Source of the DNA: CAYPXJ01 sp964414595
GTDB lineage: Bacteria; Pseudomonadota; Alphaproteobacteria; Rickettsiales; CAIJLX01
DNA: 26,368 nucleotides
Reading direction: 5' to 3'
Assembly: GCA_964414595.1 (NCBI GenBank)
Contig: CAYPXJ010000022.1
Span: 1 to 26,368, forward strand
Each line of letters opens with the position of its first letter. Positions within the stretch are counted from its first letter, which is position 1. Under the pieces are notes generated by a model. It was not told the origin of the DNA. It saw only the letters and a list, made by a program, of their open reading frames with translations, and ran no database searches. The position numbers and the translations under genes are program-made. Shown one piece after another: positions 6,250 through 14,151 of this stretch.

Positions 6250-7050
6250 TTAGAGCTGCTGCTTGAGCTTATTTTGCGCTCGTGTGGATTGCAAATCCAT
6301 CACCGCCGAGCGCACAAATTCTTCCACGCGTGCAAGCAATTCGCGATCAATATCTTTTCCACCATTTAGTAATTGCGGGTGAAAAATTTCACGCTGTGTT
6401 TCAGGCCATGTGAAATCATGCGCGATGGCTGCTTCCATTTCCTTTTCGCTCATTCCGAAATCCTGCTGATCGCGCCAATACTTACGAAACGCATCCGGCG
6501 TATAAAGCCCATCCGGCCCTTTTTCATAAGCATAATCTGCACCGAAAAGCTCTGGTCCGCGATCTTTTTTCACCGCCGCTTCGTCAAAAACATAGGGCAG
6601 ACCTTCTTTCGACAGCCCGACATTTTTAATCGTATCCGGAGCCGCAGAGGGCGGCAGATAATCCCAAAATTCATCACCACGGCGCCAGATTTCATAGCGC
6701 AATACATCCTGATGATGTTTCGTCACACCCTGCTGTTCCACATAGGGCGAAACCAGAATATCGTAGAGATGGTTAAGCGGAAAATGCTGTACAGGCTTCA
6801 GCACAAAAGGATTACCAGAGTCCGGGAAATCAGGATTTAACCGGCGAATTTTCTGCACCTGTTCATAGGCAGGCGATTTAAAACAAACCGCGGCCTGGCC
6901 CTCTGCACGATAGGTTGCCTCATCCGAAAGCCCGATCGCGCGCAATACGCCGATAGCCGCCTCCGCGGCCCAAGGTTCATAATCCCCGCGCAGCCGAATC
7001 CGGCGATAAATTTCCTGCTCATTTTCGCTGTAGGAATCAATCAGTTTCAT
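6250..7050 (-). CDS. Hypothetical soluble protein, Pho-box associated
   Basis: The 266-residue product is hydrophilic, with no signal peptide, no membrane segment and a single cysteine. I do not recognise it. Visible landmarks are a Glu/Arg-rich N-terminal helix, an aromatic segment EFWDYLPPSAAP (~127-138), FGADYAYEKGPDGLYTPDAF (~169-188) and a helical C terminus. Mixed composition, an intact frame and codon usage rich in GCG and CGC like its neighbours support a real gene. The ATG at 7050 has no good Shine-Dalgarno sequence and sits only 6 bp after a -10 hexamer, so the message may be leaderless. A Pho box 10 bp above the -10 suggests induction under phosphate limitation. The function is unknown. 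Confidence 0.78.
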   Translation of the reverse strand: MKLIDSYSENEQEIYRRIRLRGDYEPWAAEAAIGVLRAIGLSDEATYRAEGQAAVCFKSPAYEQVQKIRRLNPDFPDSGNPFVLKPVQHFPLNHLYDILVSPYVEQQGVTKHHQDVLRYEIWRRGDEFWDYLPPSAAPDTIKNVGLSKEGLPYVFDEAAVKKDRGPELFGADYAYEKGPDGLYTPDAFRKYWRDQQDFGMSEKEMEAAIAHDFTWPETQREIFHPQLLNGGKDIDRELLARVEEFVRSAVMDLQSTRAQNKLKQQL

Positions 7051-7056
7051 AGGCCT

Positions 7057-7090
7057 ATTCTAGCGCAGAAACATGAAAGTTTTATGACAG
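7057..7090 (-). promoter_or_regulatory. Pho box plus -10 element for the gene starting at 7050
   Basis: Read on the minus strand, 7090-7073 is CTGTCAT-AAAA-CTTTCAT, very close to the PhoB consensus of two 11-bp repeats. After exactly 10 bp comes TAGAAT (7062-7057), a good -10 hexamer. The expected transcription start falls on or next to the ATG at 7050. The layout is the same as that of the box at 1610-1627. Confidence 0.72.
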
Positions 7091-7115
7091 TTTTTTTACT
7101 TACTGCGTGATGACA

Positions 7116-7864
7116 TTAGGTAGTGGTATTTGTTTCTTGAGCCTTTAAGTAATTGACGAACTTGAGAATTGTCTCCCATGTTGTTCGCATGCGCTCTTTT
7201 CTTTGCTCCCAAGTTTGCGGGCCGACTTTGCCATGCCTCTGTACTTTTGCTGCATTCATTACTTGCTCGAAATCACTTTTTTGAGTTCCTAAAGCCTGAT
7301 GCATTGAATCCCAGTTTCTTTCGTTGTNNNNNNNNNNAAAAATCCTCGGATCGCCTCTATAGCTCGGTAGCAATGAAATGCTGTAAAATTAGGATTTCTT
7401 ATTGACTCTCGAAAGTCATTTAGTGCTATGGCAAGCTGTATGTTTGTGAGCGCCAGAATTGCCAGCTCATCAATCTTTCCCACTTCAGGGTGGAACTCAC
7501 CCACTTGTATTTTTTTGTTTACTTCGTCTCCAAAGATTTTCTCTTGAACTCCAAACACGTTGGTATCTCCTGTTTGAAAATTTACAGAGGAAATGATTTC
7601 TACGTCATATCCACAGGATAGACCAAATCCTATTGAATCTACCAAAGTATGTACTGTGGTTTGAATAATATTTTTTAAGGTATCTAAGTTACTCTTGCTC
7701 TCGTTCTGACACAAAATGTTCACTAAAGATTTCTTGATAGACAATGTTTGAATGGTGACACCGTTTGTCAACTCCATGCTTTTGACCTCAATATTTACAT
7801 CAGCACGCTCAGGAATTACGCGTCCATAGAAGCAGTATAAATCGCCTACCTGATTTTGTTGCAT
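7116..7864 (-). CDS. A+T-rich hypothetical protein interrupted by an assembly gap
   Basis: The first part starts at ATG 7864, 8 bp after the tldD stop, and reads 175 residues to the gap at 7328-7337. The second part continues in another phase to the TAA at 7116. Both parts are open to the gap edge, so one gene is likely; the true gap length must then be 2 modulo 3. Just before the gap is a helical FHCYRAIEAIRG segment. After it come W-rich helices with QRHGKVGPQTWEQRKERM. I do not recognise a named family. The gene is poor in G+C (21 of 60 bases at 7561-7620, against 31 of 60 at 8401-8460 in tldD) and lacks the GCG-rich codon style of its neighbours, which suggests acquisition. There is no clear ribosome binding site. 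Confidence 0.65.
7328..7337. other. Assembly gap (10 N)
   Basis: Ten undetermined bases lie inside the hypothetical gene at 7116-7864. Ten is a common placeholder length, so the real distance is unknown. The frame argument in the gene entry gives a constraint on it. Confidence 0.99.
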
Positions 7865-7872
7865 ACTTAGAG

Positions 7873-9312
7873 CTAAACTTCCGTGCCGCCGACGGTAAGT
7901 CCCGTCATCAACACGGTCGGCTGGCCAACGCCGACAGGAACGGACTGCCCATCTTTCCCGCACGTGCCGATACCTGGGTCGAGCGCCATATCATCGCCGA
8001 TCATCTTCACATTCTGCATCGCTTTCGGGCCAACGCCGATGAGCGTCGCGCCTTTCACGGGCACGGTGATTTTTCCATTTTCAATTTTATACGCTTCGGA
8101 TGCGCTGAACACGAATTTGCCGCTGGTAATATCCACCTGCCCGCCGCCGAAATTCACCGCATAAATGCCACGTTTAACGCTGGCAATAATCTCTTCCGGC
8201 GTGTGGTTACCGTTCATCATATAAGTATTGGTCATGCGGGGCATAATCTGATGCTGGTAGCTTTCACGGCGGCCATTGCCTGTCGGCTTCACGCCCATCA
8301 GCCGCGCATTCATGCGGTCCTGCATATAGCCAACAAGAATGCCGTCTTCGATTAAAACGGTACGTTCCGTCGGCGTGCCTTCGTCATCGACATTCAGCGA
8401 ACCGCGGCGATCTTTAATCGTACCATCATCAACTACCGTCACACCTTTGGCTGCTACACGCTCACCGATTTTGCCGGAGAACGTGGAGGTTTCCTTGCGA
8501 TTAAAATCACCTTCCAACCCATGGCCGACCGCTTCATGCAACATCACACCCGGCCAGCCCGGCCCGAGCACGACATCCATTTCACCCGCGGGCGCAGGCA
8601 CCGATTCCATATTCACGCGCGCCTGACGCAACGCCTCGTCAGCATTTTTCATCCACACTTCCGGCTGCAGATAATGTTGATACGCCACGCGTCCACCGGC
8701 ACCGTGCGAACCGCGCTCCATACGTCCGTCTTTTTCCAGCACCACGGAAATATTTAAGCGTACAAGAGGGCGAATATCGCCGATTTCGCGGCCATCCGCG
8801 CGCAGAATATCGACCGCCTGCCATTCTCCAGCGAGCGACGCCGTCACCTGTTTCACACGCGGGTCATTCGCGCGCACATAGGCATCAATCGCCTGTAATA
8901 ATTTTACCTTATCCTCAAACGGCACGAGGCCGAGCGGATTCAAATCATCATAAAGCGCATGACTCGTTGCCACCGGCGCCACGTCGAGATTTACCCCACC
9001 CGAATAACCAGATTTCACCGCCTGCACCGTATCCGCCGCGCGGGTGAGCGCGTCGGTAGAAAGATTCGAGCTATGTGCAAAACCGCTCACCTCGCCCACT
9101 ACACCGCGCAGACCGAAGCCGTGCGATGTATTGAAACTCGCGGATTTTAAAACGCCATCATCGTAGGTAAAATTCTCCGCCTGACCGTATTCTAAAAACA
9201 ATTCGCCATCATCCATGCCGGCAAGCGCCTTGGAGGTAATGGACTTCACCTCATCCTTGCCCCATTGGTTATGGGCGAAGAAGAGTTTATCGAGTTTTTC
9301 GTGCTGAGACAT
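7873..9312 (-). CDS. tldD: Metalloprotease TldD
   Basis: The product has 479 residues, the usual TldD length. The zinc-binding HExxxH motif is HEAVGH at residues 259-264. It lies in the typical context GWPGVMLHEAVGHGLEGDF and is followed by SGKIGERVAAKGVTVVDDGT. The C-terminal GTCGKDGQSVPVGVGQPT segment supplies the conserved cysteine ligand. TldD and its partner TldE/PmbA form a cytoplasmic heterodimeric protease that trims unfolded peptides and some modified peptides. No pmbA is in the window. The gene is divergent from coxB. There is no Shine-Dalgarno sequence before the ATG at 9312, and the promoter -10 lies 6 bp upstream, so a leaderless message is possible. Confidence 0.96.
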   Translation of the reverse strand: MSQHEKLDKLFFAHNQWGKDEVKSITSKALAGMDDGELFLEYGQAENFTYDDGVLKSASFNTSHGFGLRGVVGEVSGFAHSSNLSTDALTRAADTVQAVKSGYSGGVNLDVAPVATSHALYDDLNPLGLVPFEDKVKLLQAIDAYVRANDPRVKQVTASLAGEWQAVDILRADGREIGDIRPLVRLNISVVLEKDGRMERGSHGAGGRVAYQHYLQPEVWMKNADEALRQARVNMESVPAPAGEMDVVLGPGWPGVMLHEAVGHGLEGDFNRKETSTFSGKIGERVAAKGVTVVDDGTIKDRRGSLNVDDEGTPTERTVLIEDGILVGYMQDRMNARLMGVKPTGNGRRESYQHQIMPRMTNTYMMNGNHTPEEIIASVKRGIYAVNFGGGQVDITSGKFVFSASEAYKIENGKITVPVKGATLIGVGPKAMQNVKMIGDDMALDPGIGTCGKDGQSVPVGVGQPTVLMTGLTVGGTEV

Positions 9313-9318
9313 ACACTT

Positions 9319-9347
9319 AATGTAGAGCCTCGCCGATTAACAATCAA
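9319..9347 (-). promoter_or_regulatory. Sigma-70-type promoter for tldD
   Basis: On the minus strand, TTGATT (9347-9342) and TACATT (9324-9319) are separated by 17 bp; each matches the consensus at four of six positions. The -10 ends 6 bp before the tldD ATG, so transcription would begin at or next to the start codon. Confidence 0.5.
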
Positions 9348-9355
9348 CCCACCGC

Positions 9356-9383
9356 TTGCAAAATGAACGTATGCTCGTATAAT
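9356..9383 (+). promoter_or_regulatory. Sigma-70-type promoter for the coxB operon
   Basis: TTGCAA (9356-9361) and a perfect TATAAT (9378-9383) are separated by 16 bp, directed at coxB. Transcription would start near 9390, about 22 bases before the chosen coxB ATG. This rules out the in-frame ATG at 9382, which lies inside the -10. The promoter is back to back with that of tldD, the two -35 elements being only a few bases apart. Confidence 0.6.
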
Positions 9384-9411
9384 GCGCCGGGTTAGGGTTC
9401 AACTTCATATC

Positions 9412-10257
9412 ATGAGTAAATTCTTTATGGCTTTTTCACGTTTTACGGGCGCCGCTCTGCTTGCGCTCGTGTCTTTTTGTGTGACTTCCGGTGCGGCATT
9501 GGCGGCATTTCCTGTGCCCTGGCAAATTAATTTCCAGGAGCCGGCAAGCCCCATCATGCACGAAATTTATAATTTTCATCACTTGTTGCTGATCATCATC
9601 ACCGCCATTACGATTTTCGTATTAGGCCTGCTTTTATATATTTGTGTGCGTTTTCGCGCATCACGTAACCCGGTTCCTAGCAAAACATCACACAACACGG
9701 TGATCGAAATTATCTGGACAGCCGTTCCCGTTTTGATTCTCGTATTTATTGCCATCAAGTCTTTCCCGCTTATTTATAAAGAAGCGGAAGCGCCGGATGC
9801 GCAAATGACTATTAAAGTTCTCGGCTCGCAATGGTTCTGGACGTATGAATATCCTGATCACGGCGGCTTTACTTTTGATAGCTACATGGTGGAAGATAAA
9901 GACCTCAAACCGGGCCAGATTCGCCTGCTCGAAGTGGATAATCGTATCGTCGTTCCCGTAGATACCGTTATCCGTGTGCAGATGACCGCAGCAGATGTGA
10001 TTCACAGTTGGGCTATACCTGCGTTGGGTGTCAAAAAAGATGCTGTGCCGGGTCGCCTCAACGAAACTTGGTTTAAGGCTGAAAAACCAGGCGTTTATTA
10101 TGGTCAATGCTCGGAGCTTTGCGGCGTGAAACATGGCTTTATGCCTATCGCTGTCGAAGCGGTGAGCAAAGAACAATTCGCTGCTTGGGTAGCTTCTAAA
10201 GGCGGAAAAATGCCAGAAGCCGTTCCTGTTGCGCAAACACAACCCACTAACAACTAG
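9412..10257 (+). CDS. coxB: Cytochrome c oxidase subunit II
   Basis: The product has 281 residues. A signal peptide or first hydrophobic segment covers ~11-32, ending in a plausible ALA cleavage context. Two membrane helices follow (~56-79 and ~97-118), then a periplasmic cupredoxin domain. CuA ligands are visible: His198 in VIHSWAIP and the CSELCGVKHGFMP motif with Cys233, Glu235, Cys237, His241 and Met244. Subunit II accepts electrons from cytochrome c through CuA and passes them to heme a. ATG 9412 is taken as the start because the upstream ATG 9382 overlaps the promoter; an ATG at 9427 is also possible. It is the first gene of the oxidase block, 8 bp before coxA. Confidence 0.96.
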   Translation: MSKFFMAFSRFTGAALLALVSFCVTSGAALAAFPVPWQINFQEPASPIMHEIYNFHHLLLIIITAITIFVLGLLLYICVRFRASRNPVPSKTSHNTVIEIIWTAVPVLILVFIAIKSFPLIYKEAEAPDAQMTIKVLGSQWFWTYEYPDHGGFTFDSYMVEDKDLKPGQIRLLEVDNRIVVPVDTVIRVQMTAADVIHSWAIPALGVKKDAVPGRLNETWFKAEKPGVYYGQCSELCGVKHGFMPIAVEAVSKEQFAAWVASKGGKMPEAVPVAQTQPTNN

Positions 10258-10265
10258 GTCTTTCC

Positions 10266-11897
10266 ATGGCACGTAAAGCTTCCGCTTCTAAAATTTCTCC
10301 CGCCACCGCAAAAGTGCAGGATCATCACGACGATCACCATATCCCCACCGGCTGGCGCCGTTGGGTTTATTCAACCAACCATAAAGATATTGGTACCATG
10401 TACCTTATCTTTTCTATTGTTGCGGGTCTGGCCGGCGCGATCTTTTCGCTGATGATTCGTTACGAGCTGGCACATCCGGGCGACCAATTTTTCAACGGCG
10501 ACTACCAATATTATAACGTCGTAGTCACCGCGCATGCCTTCATCATGGTGTTCTTTATGATTATGCCTGGCTTGATTGGCGGCTTCGGCAACTGGTTTGT
10601 GCCTATTATGATCGGCGCGCCGGATATGGCCTTCCCGCGCATGAACAATATCAGCTTCTGGCTGTTGCCCCCCGCATTCCTGCTGCTCGTGGGTTCAGCG
10701 TTCGTCGATGGCGGCGCAGGCACCGGCTGGACTGTCTATCCGCCGCTTTCCAACGCAACCTCACACGGCGGGATGGCGGTTGATATGGCCATTTTCAGCC
10801 TCCACGTTGCGGGTATCTCCTCCATTCTTGGGGCAATTAACTTCATCGTCACCATCTTTAATATGCGCGCTCCGGGCATGACGCTGCACAAAATGCCGCT
10901 CTATGCTTGGTCGATCCTGATTACGGCATTTCTGCTCGTGCTGGCGCTTCCCGTACTGGCAGGCGCGATCACCATGTTGCTGACCGACCGTAATTTCGGC
11001 ACCACCTTCTTTGACCCCGCAGGCGGCGGTGACCCGGTTCTTTACCAGCACCTATTCTGGTTCTTCGGTCACCCGGAAGTATATATTATTATTCTTCCCG
11101 CTTTCGGTATCATGAGCCATATCGTTTCTACATTTTCGCGCAAGCCTGTGTTCGGTTATCTCGGCATGGCATACGCAATGGCATCGATTGGCGTGGTAGG
11201 TTTCGTTGTGTGGGCACACCACATGTTTACCGTGGGCATGAATGCGAACGCGCTCGCCTACTTCACCGCAGCAACGATGGTGATTGCCGTACCAACCGGT
11301 ATTAAAATCTTCAGCTGGATCGCCACGATGTGGGGCGGCTCCATCTCGTTCAAAACCCCGATGCTCTATGCGATTGGCTTTATCTTCCTGTTCACCGTCG
11401 GCGGTGTAACGGGTGTGGTGCTCTCCAACGCAAGCGTCGATATCGTCATGCACGACACCTATTATGTTGTCGCACATTTCCACTACGTTATGTCGCTCGG
11501 CGCGCTCTTCATGCTTTTCGGCGGTTTCTATTATTGGATCGGCAAGATGTCAGGCCGTCAATATAACGAAACCCTCGGCAAGATTCAGTTCTGGCTCACC
11601 TTCGTCGGCGCGAACGTAACCTTCTTCCCGCAACACTTCCTTGGCCTTGCGGGCATGCCACGCCGTATTCCGGATTATCCGGATGCGTTTGCGGGCTGGA
11701 ACCTCGTTTCCTCGATTGGCTCTAGCATCACTTTTGCAGGTGCGCTGCTGTTCCTGTTCATCATTTGGCACACGTTGCGTTTTGGTCCAAAAGTGGGTGA
11801 AAGCTACTGGGGCAAAGATGTCGCTACCACGCTGGAATGGCAAGTTCCTTCCCCGCCTCCGTTCCATACATTTGAAACTTTGCCTAAAATCAAGTAA
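10266..11897 (+). CDS. coxA: Cytochrome c oxidase subunit I
   Basis: The product has 543 residues and about 12 membrane helices. It carries the full heme-copper oxidase set: His90 (VTAHAFIM) and His406 for heme a, His404 for heme a3 in HDTYYVVAHFHYV, His269 in GHPEVY and His318-His319 for CuB, and the cross-linked Tyr273. Glu271 of GHPEVY and Asp120 point to the A1-type D channel, and Lys347 (PTGIK) to the K channel. It is the catalytic subunit that reduces oxygen and pumps protons. The hydrophilic His/Asp-rich N terminus (residues ~1-30) is slightly extended. It lies directly behind coxB and before an uncharacterised membrane protein. Confidence 0.98.
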   Translation: MARKASASKISPATAKVQDHHDDHHIPTGWRRWVYSTNHKDIGTMYLIFSIVAGLAGAIFSLMIRYELAHPGDQFFNGDYQYYNVVVTAHAFIMVFFMIMPGLIGGFGNWFVPIMIGAPDMAFPRMNNISFWLLPPAFLLLVGSAFVDGGAGTGWTVYPPLSNATSHGGMAVDMAIFSLHVAGISSILGAINFIVTIFNMRAPGMTLHKMPLYAWSILITAFLLVLALPVLAGAITMLLTDRNFGTTFFDPAGGGDPVLYQHLFWFFGHPEVYIIILPAFGIMSHIVSTFSRKPVFGYLGMAYAMASIGVVGFVVWAHHMFTVGMNANALAYFTAATMVIAVPTGIKIFSWIATMWGGSISFKTPMLYAIGFIFLFTVGGVTGVVLSNASVDIVMHDTYYVVAHFHYVMSLGALFMLFGGFYYWIGKMSGRQYNETLGKIQFWLTFVGANVTFFPQHFLGLAGMPRRIPDYPDAFAGWNLVSSIGSSITFAGALLFLFIIWHTLRFGPKVGESYWGKDVATTLEWQVPSPPPFHTFETLPKIK

Positions 11898-11933
11898 GCT
11901 CGCCCTGTCATTATACACATAGGGAGGTGGAAT

Positions 11934-12449
11934 ATGACTGGTTGCTGTAATCACGGCCGCATCATTGTTGCGGGTATTGTTTTTGCGCTAATCTCTTATC
12001 TTTCGGGTTGGTTTGTCTGGATGTATGTGTTTGCCGAGCAAACGGCGGCGCATGCGCATCTCTGGCGCCCGGAAGGCGATAAAATCATGGAACAGGGAAT
12101 GATCGTTGGCAATTTGCTGTACGGTATTTTTCTGGCCTATGTTTTTGCTAAGCTGAGCTGTAGCATGTGCTGCAACTGCCCATTCCAGAAGGGTGCGAAA
12201 ATCGGTTTCCTGCTTTGGCTGCCATTTGGTTTCGCGGCAGGCATTTTCTGTTATGCCATCCATCCGATTTCCATGGATCTCTTGCTGGCAAACTGGCTTA
12301 ACAGCGCACTCACGCTGATTGTAGGTGGCGCGGTGCTTTCGCGCATCATCAACGGTTCGTCGTGCGATATGCTGGTTCCGGCAAAAGCACCGGTAAAATC
12401 TGCACCGGTTGCGCGCGCAAAGCCAAAGGCTAAAAAGAGAAAAAGATAA
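11934..12449 (+). CDS. Uncharacterised four-helix membrane protein with cysteine clusters
   Basis: The product has 171 residues with hydrophobic segments at ~9-34, ~55-74, ~89-109 and ~117-137, and a very basic tail ending KPKAKKRKR. Cysteine pairs occur at the N terminus (Cys4-Cys5) and in the loop between helices 2 and 3 (CSMCCNC, residues 76-82), with others at 106 and 144. I do not recognise a family. AGGGAGGTGG directly before the ATG is a strong ribosome binding site. The gene lies 36 bp after coxA and ends just before a strong terminator, so it is probably the last gene of a coxB-coxA transcript. A role in oxidase assembly or metal handling is inferred only from context and the cysteines. 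Confidence 0.8.
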   Translation: MTGCCNHGRIIVAGIVFALISYLSGWFVWMYVFAEQTAAHAHLWRPEGDKIMEQGMIVGNLLYGIFLAYVFAKLSCSMCCNCPFQKGAKIGFLLWLPFGFAAGIFCYAIHPISMDLLLANWLNSALTLIVGGAVLSRIINGSSCDMLVPAKAPVKSAPVARAKPKAKKRKR

Positions 12450-12470
12450 ATAATAACTTCGATAACGAAC

Positions 12471-12502
12471 AAAAAGGCGTGGTAGCAATATCACGCCTTT
12501 TT
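12471..12502 (+). terminator. Rho-independent terminator after the coxBA transcript
   Basis: An 11-bp perfect stem (AAAAAGGCGTG at 12471-12481 with CACGCCTTTTT at 12492-12502) encloses a 10-base loop. The right arm ends in five T. It lies 22 bp after the 171-residue gene and 48 bp before ctaB, so it should separate coxBA from the assembly genes. The A-rich left arm means it could also work for minus-strand transcription. Confidence 0.85.
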
Positions 12503-12550
12503 ACTGTTCCTCACTTGCGTTATCGCCGCGATGGGAGTACATCCTACGGC

Positions 12551-13447
12551 ATGAATTACGCACTTCCTCTTACACGCACGCACTCCACCGTTCGGGATTT
12601 CTTTTCACTCTTGAAACCGGGCGTGATGTCGCTGGTGGTGTTTACGGGTTTTGCGGGTATGTGGTTGGCACCCGGCGCGCTGCATCCATTTTTACAAATC
12701 GTAGCGATTTTCTGCATTGCACTCGGTTCCGGCGCAGCCGGCGCGATTAATATGTGGTACGATCGCGATATTGACGCGCATATGCTGCGCACGATGAAGC
12801 GGCCCATTCCTTCGGGCCGTATTGCGCCGGAAATCGCGCTCGAGTTTGGCGTCATTGGCGCGTTTCTTTCGGTATTCATTATGGCGGTGGCGGTGAATTT
12901 CTGGGCGGCGGGTTTATTGCTGGCAGGTATTTTATTTTATGTCTTTATTTACACCGCGTGGCTCAAGCGCTCCACACCGCAAAATATCGTGATTGGCGGG
13001 GCGGCCGGGGCATTTCCGCCGGTGATTGGCTGGCTCGCGGTTACCAACCAGATGCAATTTGAACCGTGGATTCTTTTCCTCATCACCTTCCTGTGGACCC
13101 CGCCGCATTTTTGGGCGCTGGCGCTGAAAAAATCACGTGAGTACGCGAAGGTCGGCGTGCCGATGCTGCCGGTGACGCATGGCATCCTGCATACCAAATG
13201 GCAAATTCTGCGTTACACAGTATGGATGCTTTTGGTCAGCCTGCTTCCTACCGTCGTAGGTATGAGTGGTTATCTTTATCTGGCGGGCGCAGTAGCGCTC
13301 GGCGGCGTATTCTTGTGGATGGCGCACCGCCTTTACCGCGACGAGGATATCAAACGCGCGATGCCCCTTTTCGGTTACTCCATTTTTTATCTCTTTGCGC
13401 TTTACGGCCTACTCATTCTTGATCACTTCCTTCGTATGTATATCTGA
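12551..13447 (+). CDS. ctaB: Protoheme IX farnesyltransferase
   Basis: The product has 298 residues and about eight or nine membrane helices, of the UbiA prenyltransferase superfamily. The first Asp-rich motif is NMWYDRDIDAHM (residues 67-78), followed by RTMKRPIPSGR. LWTPPHFWALALKKSREYA is the typical second conserved loop. CtaB transfers a farnesyl group from farnesyl diphosphate to heme B, making heme O, the precursor of heme A for CoxA. The start ATG 12551 is preferred over GTG 12479, which lies inside the terminator. GGGAG at 12533-12537 is somewhat distant as a ribosome binding site. The coxF gene begins 1 bp after the stop. Confidence 0.95.
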   Translation: MNYALPLTRTHSTVRDFFSLLKPGVMSLVVFTGFAGMWLAPGALHPFLQIVAIFCIALGSGAAGAINMWYDRDIDAHMLRTMKRPIPSGRIAPEIALEFGVIGAFLSVFIMAVAVNFWAAGLLLAGILFYVFIYTAWLKRSTPQNIVIGGAAGAFPPVIGWLAVTNQMQFEPWILFLITFLWTPPHFWALALKKSREYAKVGVPMLPVTHGILHTKWQILRYTVWMLLVSLLPTVVGMSGYLYLAGAVALGGVFLWMAHRLYRDEDIKRAMPLFGYSIFYLFALYGLLILDHFLRMYI

Positions 13448-13448
13448 T

Positions 13449-13568
13449 ATGCCTCCTCATACCCGCCACCGCGAACAACGCGCGAAAAATCTGGTTCTGC
13501 TAGGCCTGTTATTTGCCATGGTCGGCTTGTTCTTTGTGCTCGCGCTGATTAAATTTGGCGGTTTATAG
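13449..13568 (+). CDS. coxF: CoxF-like small cytochrome oxidase assembly protein
   Basis: A 39-residue frame fills the space between ctaB and ctaG. It has a basic, polar N terminus (PPHTRHREQRAKN) and one hydrophobic helix at ~15-35, ending KFGGL. Alphaproteobacterial oxidase clusters regularly have such a tiny single-pass CoxF protein between ctaB and ctaG, and size, topology and position all fit. Its exact biochemical role is poorly known. The ATG is 1 bp after the ctaB stop and the stop is 7 bp before the ctaG ATG, so it is translated as part of the operon, although no clear ribosome binding site is present. Confidence 0.75.
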   Translation: MPPHTRHREQRAKNLVLLGLLFAMVGLFFVLALIKFGGL

Positions 13569-13575
13569 CGTTTCA

Positions 13576-14151
13576 ATGCTACGCGTCCGCAATAAAAACA
13601 CCGCGCTGGCCATCAATATCGCGATGGTGGTCGTGGGCATGTTCTGTTTGGCCTATGCGGCGGTGCCCCTTTACGATTTATTCTGCCGCGTTACGGGCTT
13701 TGGTGGCACGACGCAAGCGGCCATAAAAATTCCCGACCATGTGTACGACCGCGAAGTCACCGTACGCTTTAATACGGATACCAACCCCGGCCTGATGTGG
13801 CATTTTAAGGCCGAGCAGTTGCAAGTAAAAGTGAAGGTTGGTGAGAGCAAGCTCGTCTTCTTCACGGCAGAAAATTTTTCCGATACACCTCTCACCGGCG
13901 TGGCTACTTTTAACGTCACGCCCGATAAGGCTGGTATCTATTTCAACAAGGTGCAGTGCTTCTGTTTTGAGAATCAAACCATCAAACCGGGCGAAAAAGT
14001 CACGTTCCCGGTGTCATTTTTCATTGATCCGGCCATTTTGGACGATAAAAACCTCGACGAAGTGAAAACCGTCACGTTATCTTATACTTTCTTCAAGGCG
14101 AAAAATCTGGCAAAACAGAAATTACCTAACCAACCTACAGGGAACCTATGA
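13576..14151 (+). CDS. ctaG: Cytochrome c oxidase assembly protein CtaG/Cox11
   Basis: The product has 191 residues. One N-terminal membrane helix (~10-30) is followed by AVPLYDLFCRVTGFGGTTQ, then a periplasmic beta-rich domain. The copper-binding motif FNKVQCFCFENQ has Cys128 and Cys130 and is followed by the family's PGEKVTFPVSFFIDP. CtaG inserts copper into the CuB site of CoxA. The ATG at 13576 is preferred over TTG 13555, which overlaps coxF. Its stop overlaps the coxC start as ATGA. Confidence 0.96.
   Translation: MLRVRNKNTALAINIAMVVVGMFCLAYAAVPLYDLFCRVTGFGGTTQAAIKIPDHVYDREVTVRFNTDTNPGLMWHFKAEQLQVKVKVGESKLVFFTAENFSDTPLTGVATFNVTPDKAGIYFNKVQCFCFENQTIKPGEKVTFPVSFFIDPAILDDKNLDEVKTVTLSYTFFKAKNLAKQKLPNQPTGNL

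Noticed and set aside
9382..9411. Upstream ATG extending coxB by ten residues
   Set aside because: The codon overlaps the TATAAT promoter element and would precede the transcription start.
11905..11911. Single CTGTCAT between coxA and the membrane protein gene
   Set aside because: No second half-site; inside a likely cotranscribed spacer.
12479..12550. GTG start extending ctaB by 24 residues
   Set aside because: The start lies inside the terminator stem, and the extension does not resemble CtaB proteins.
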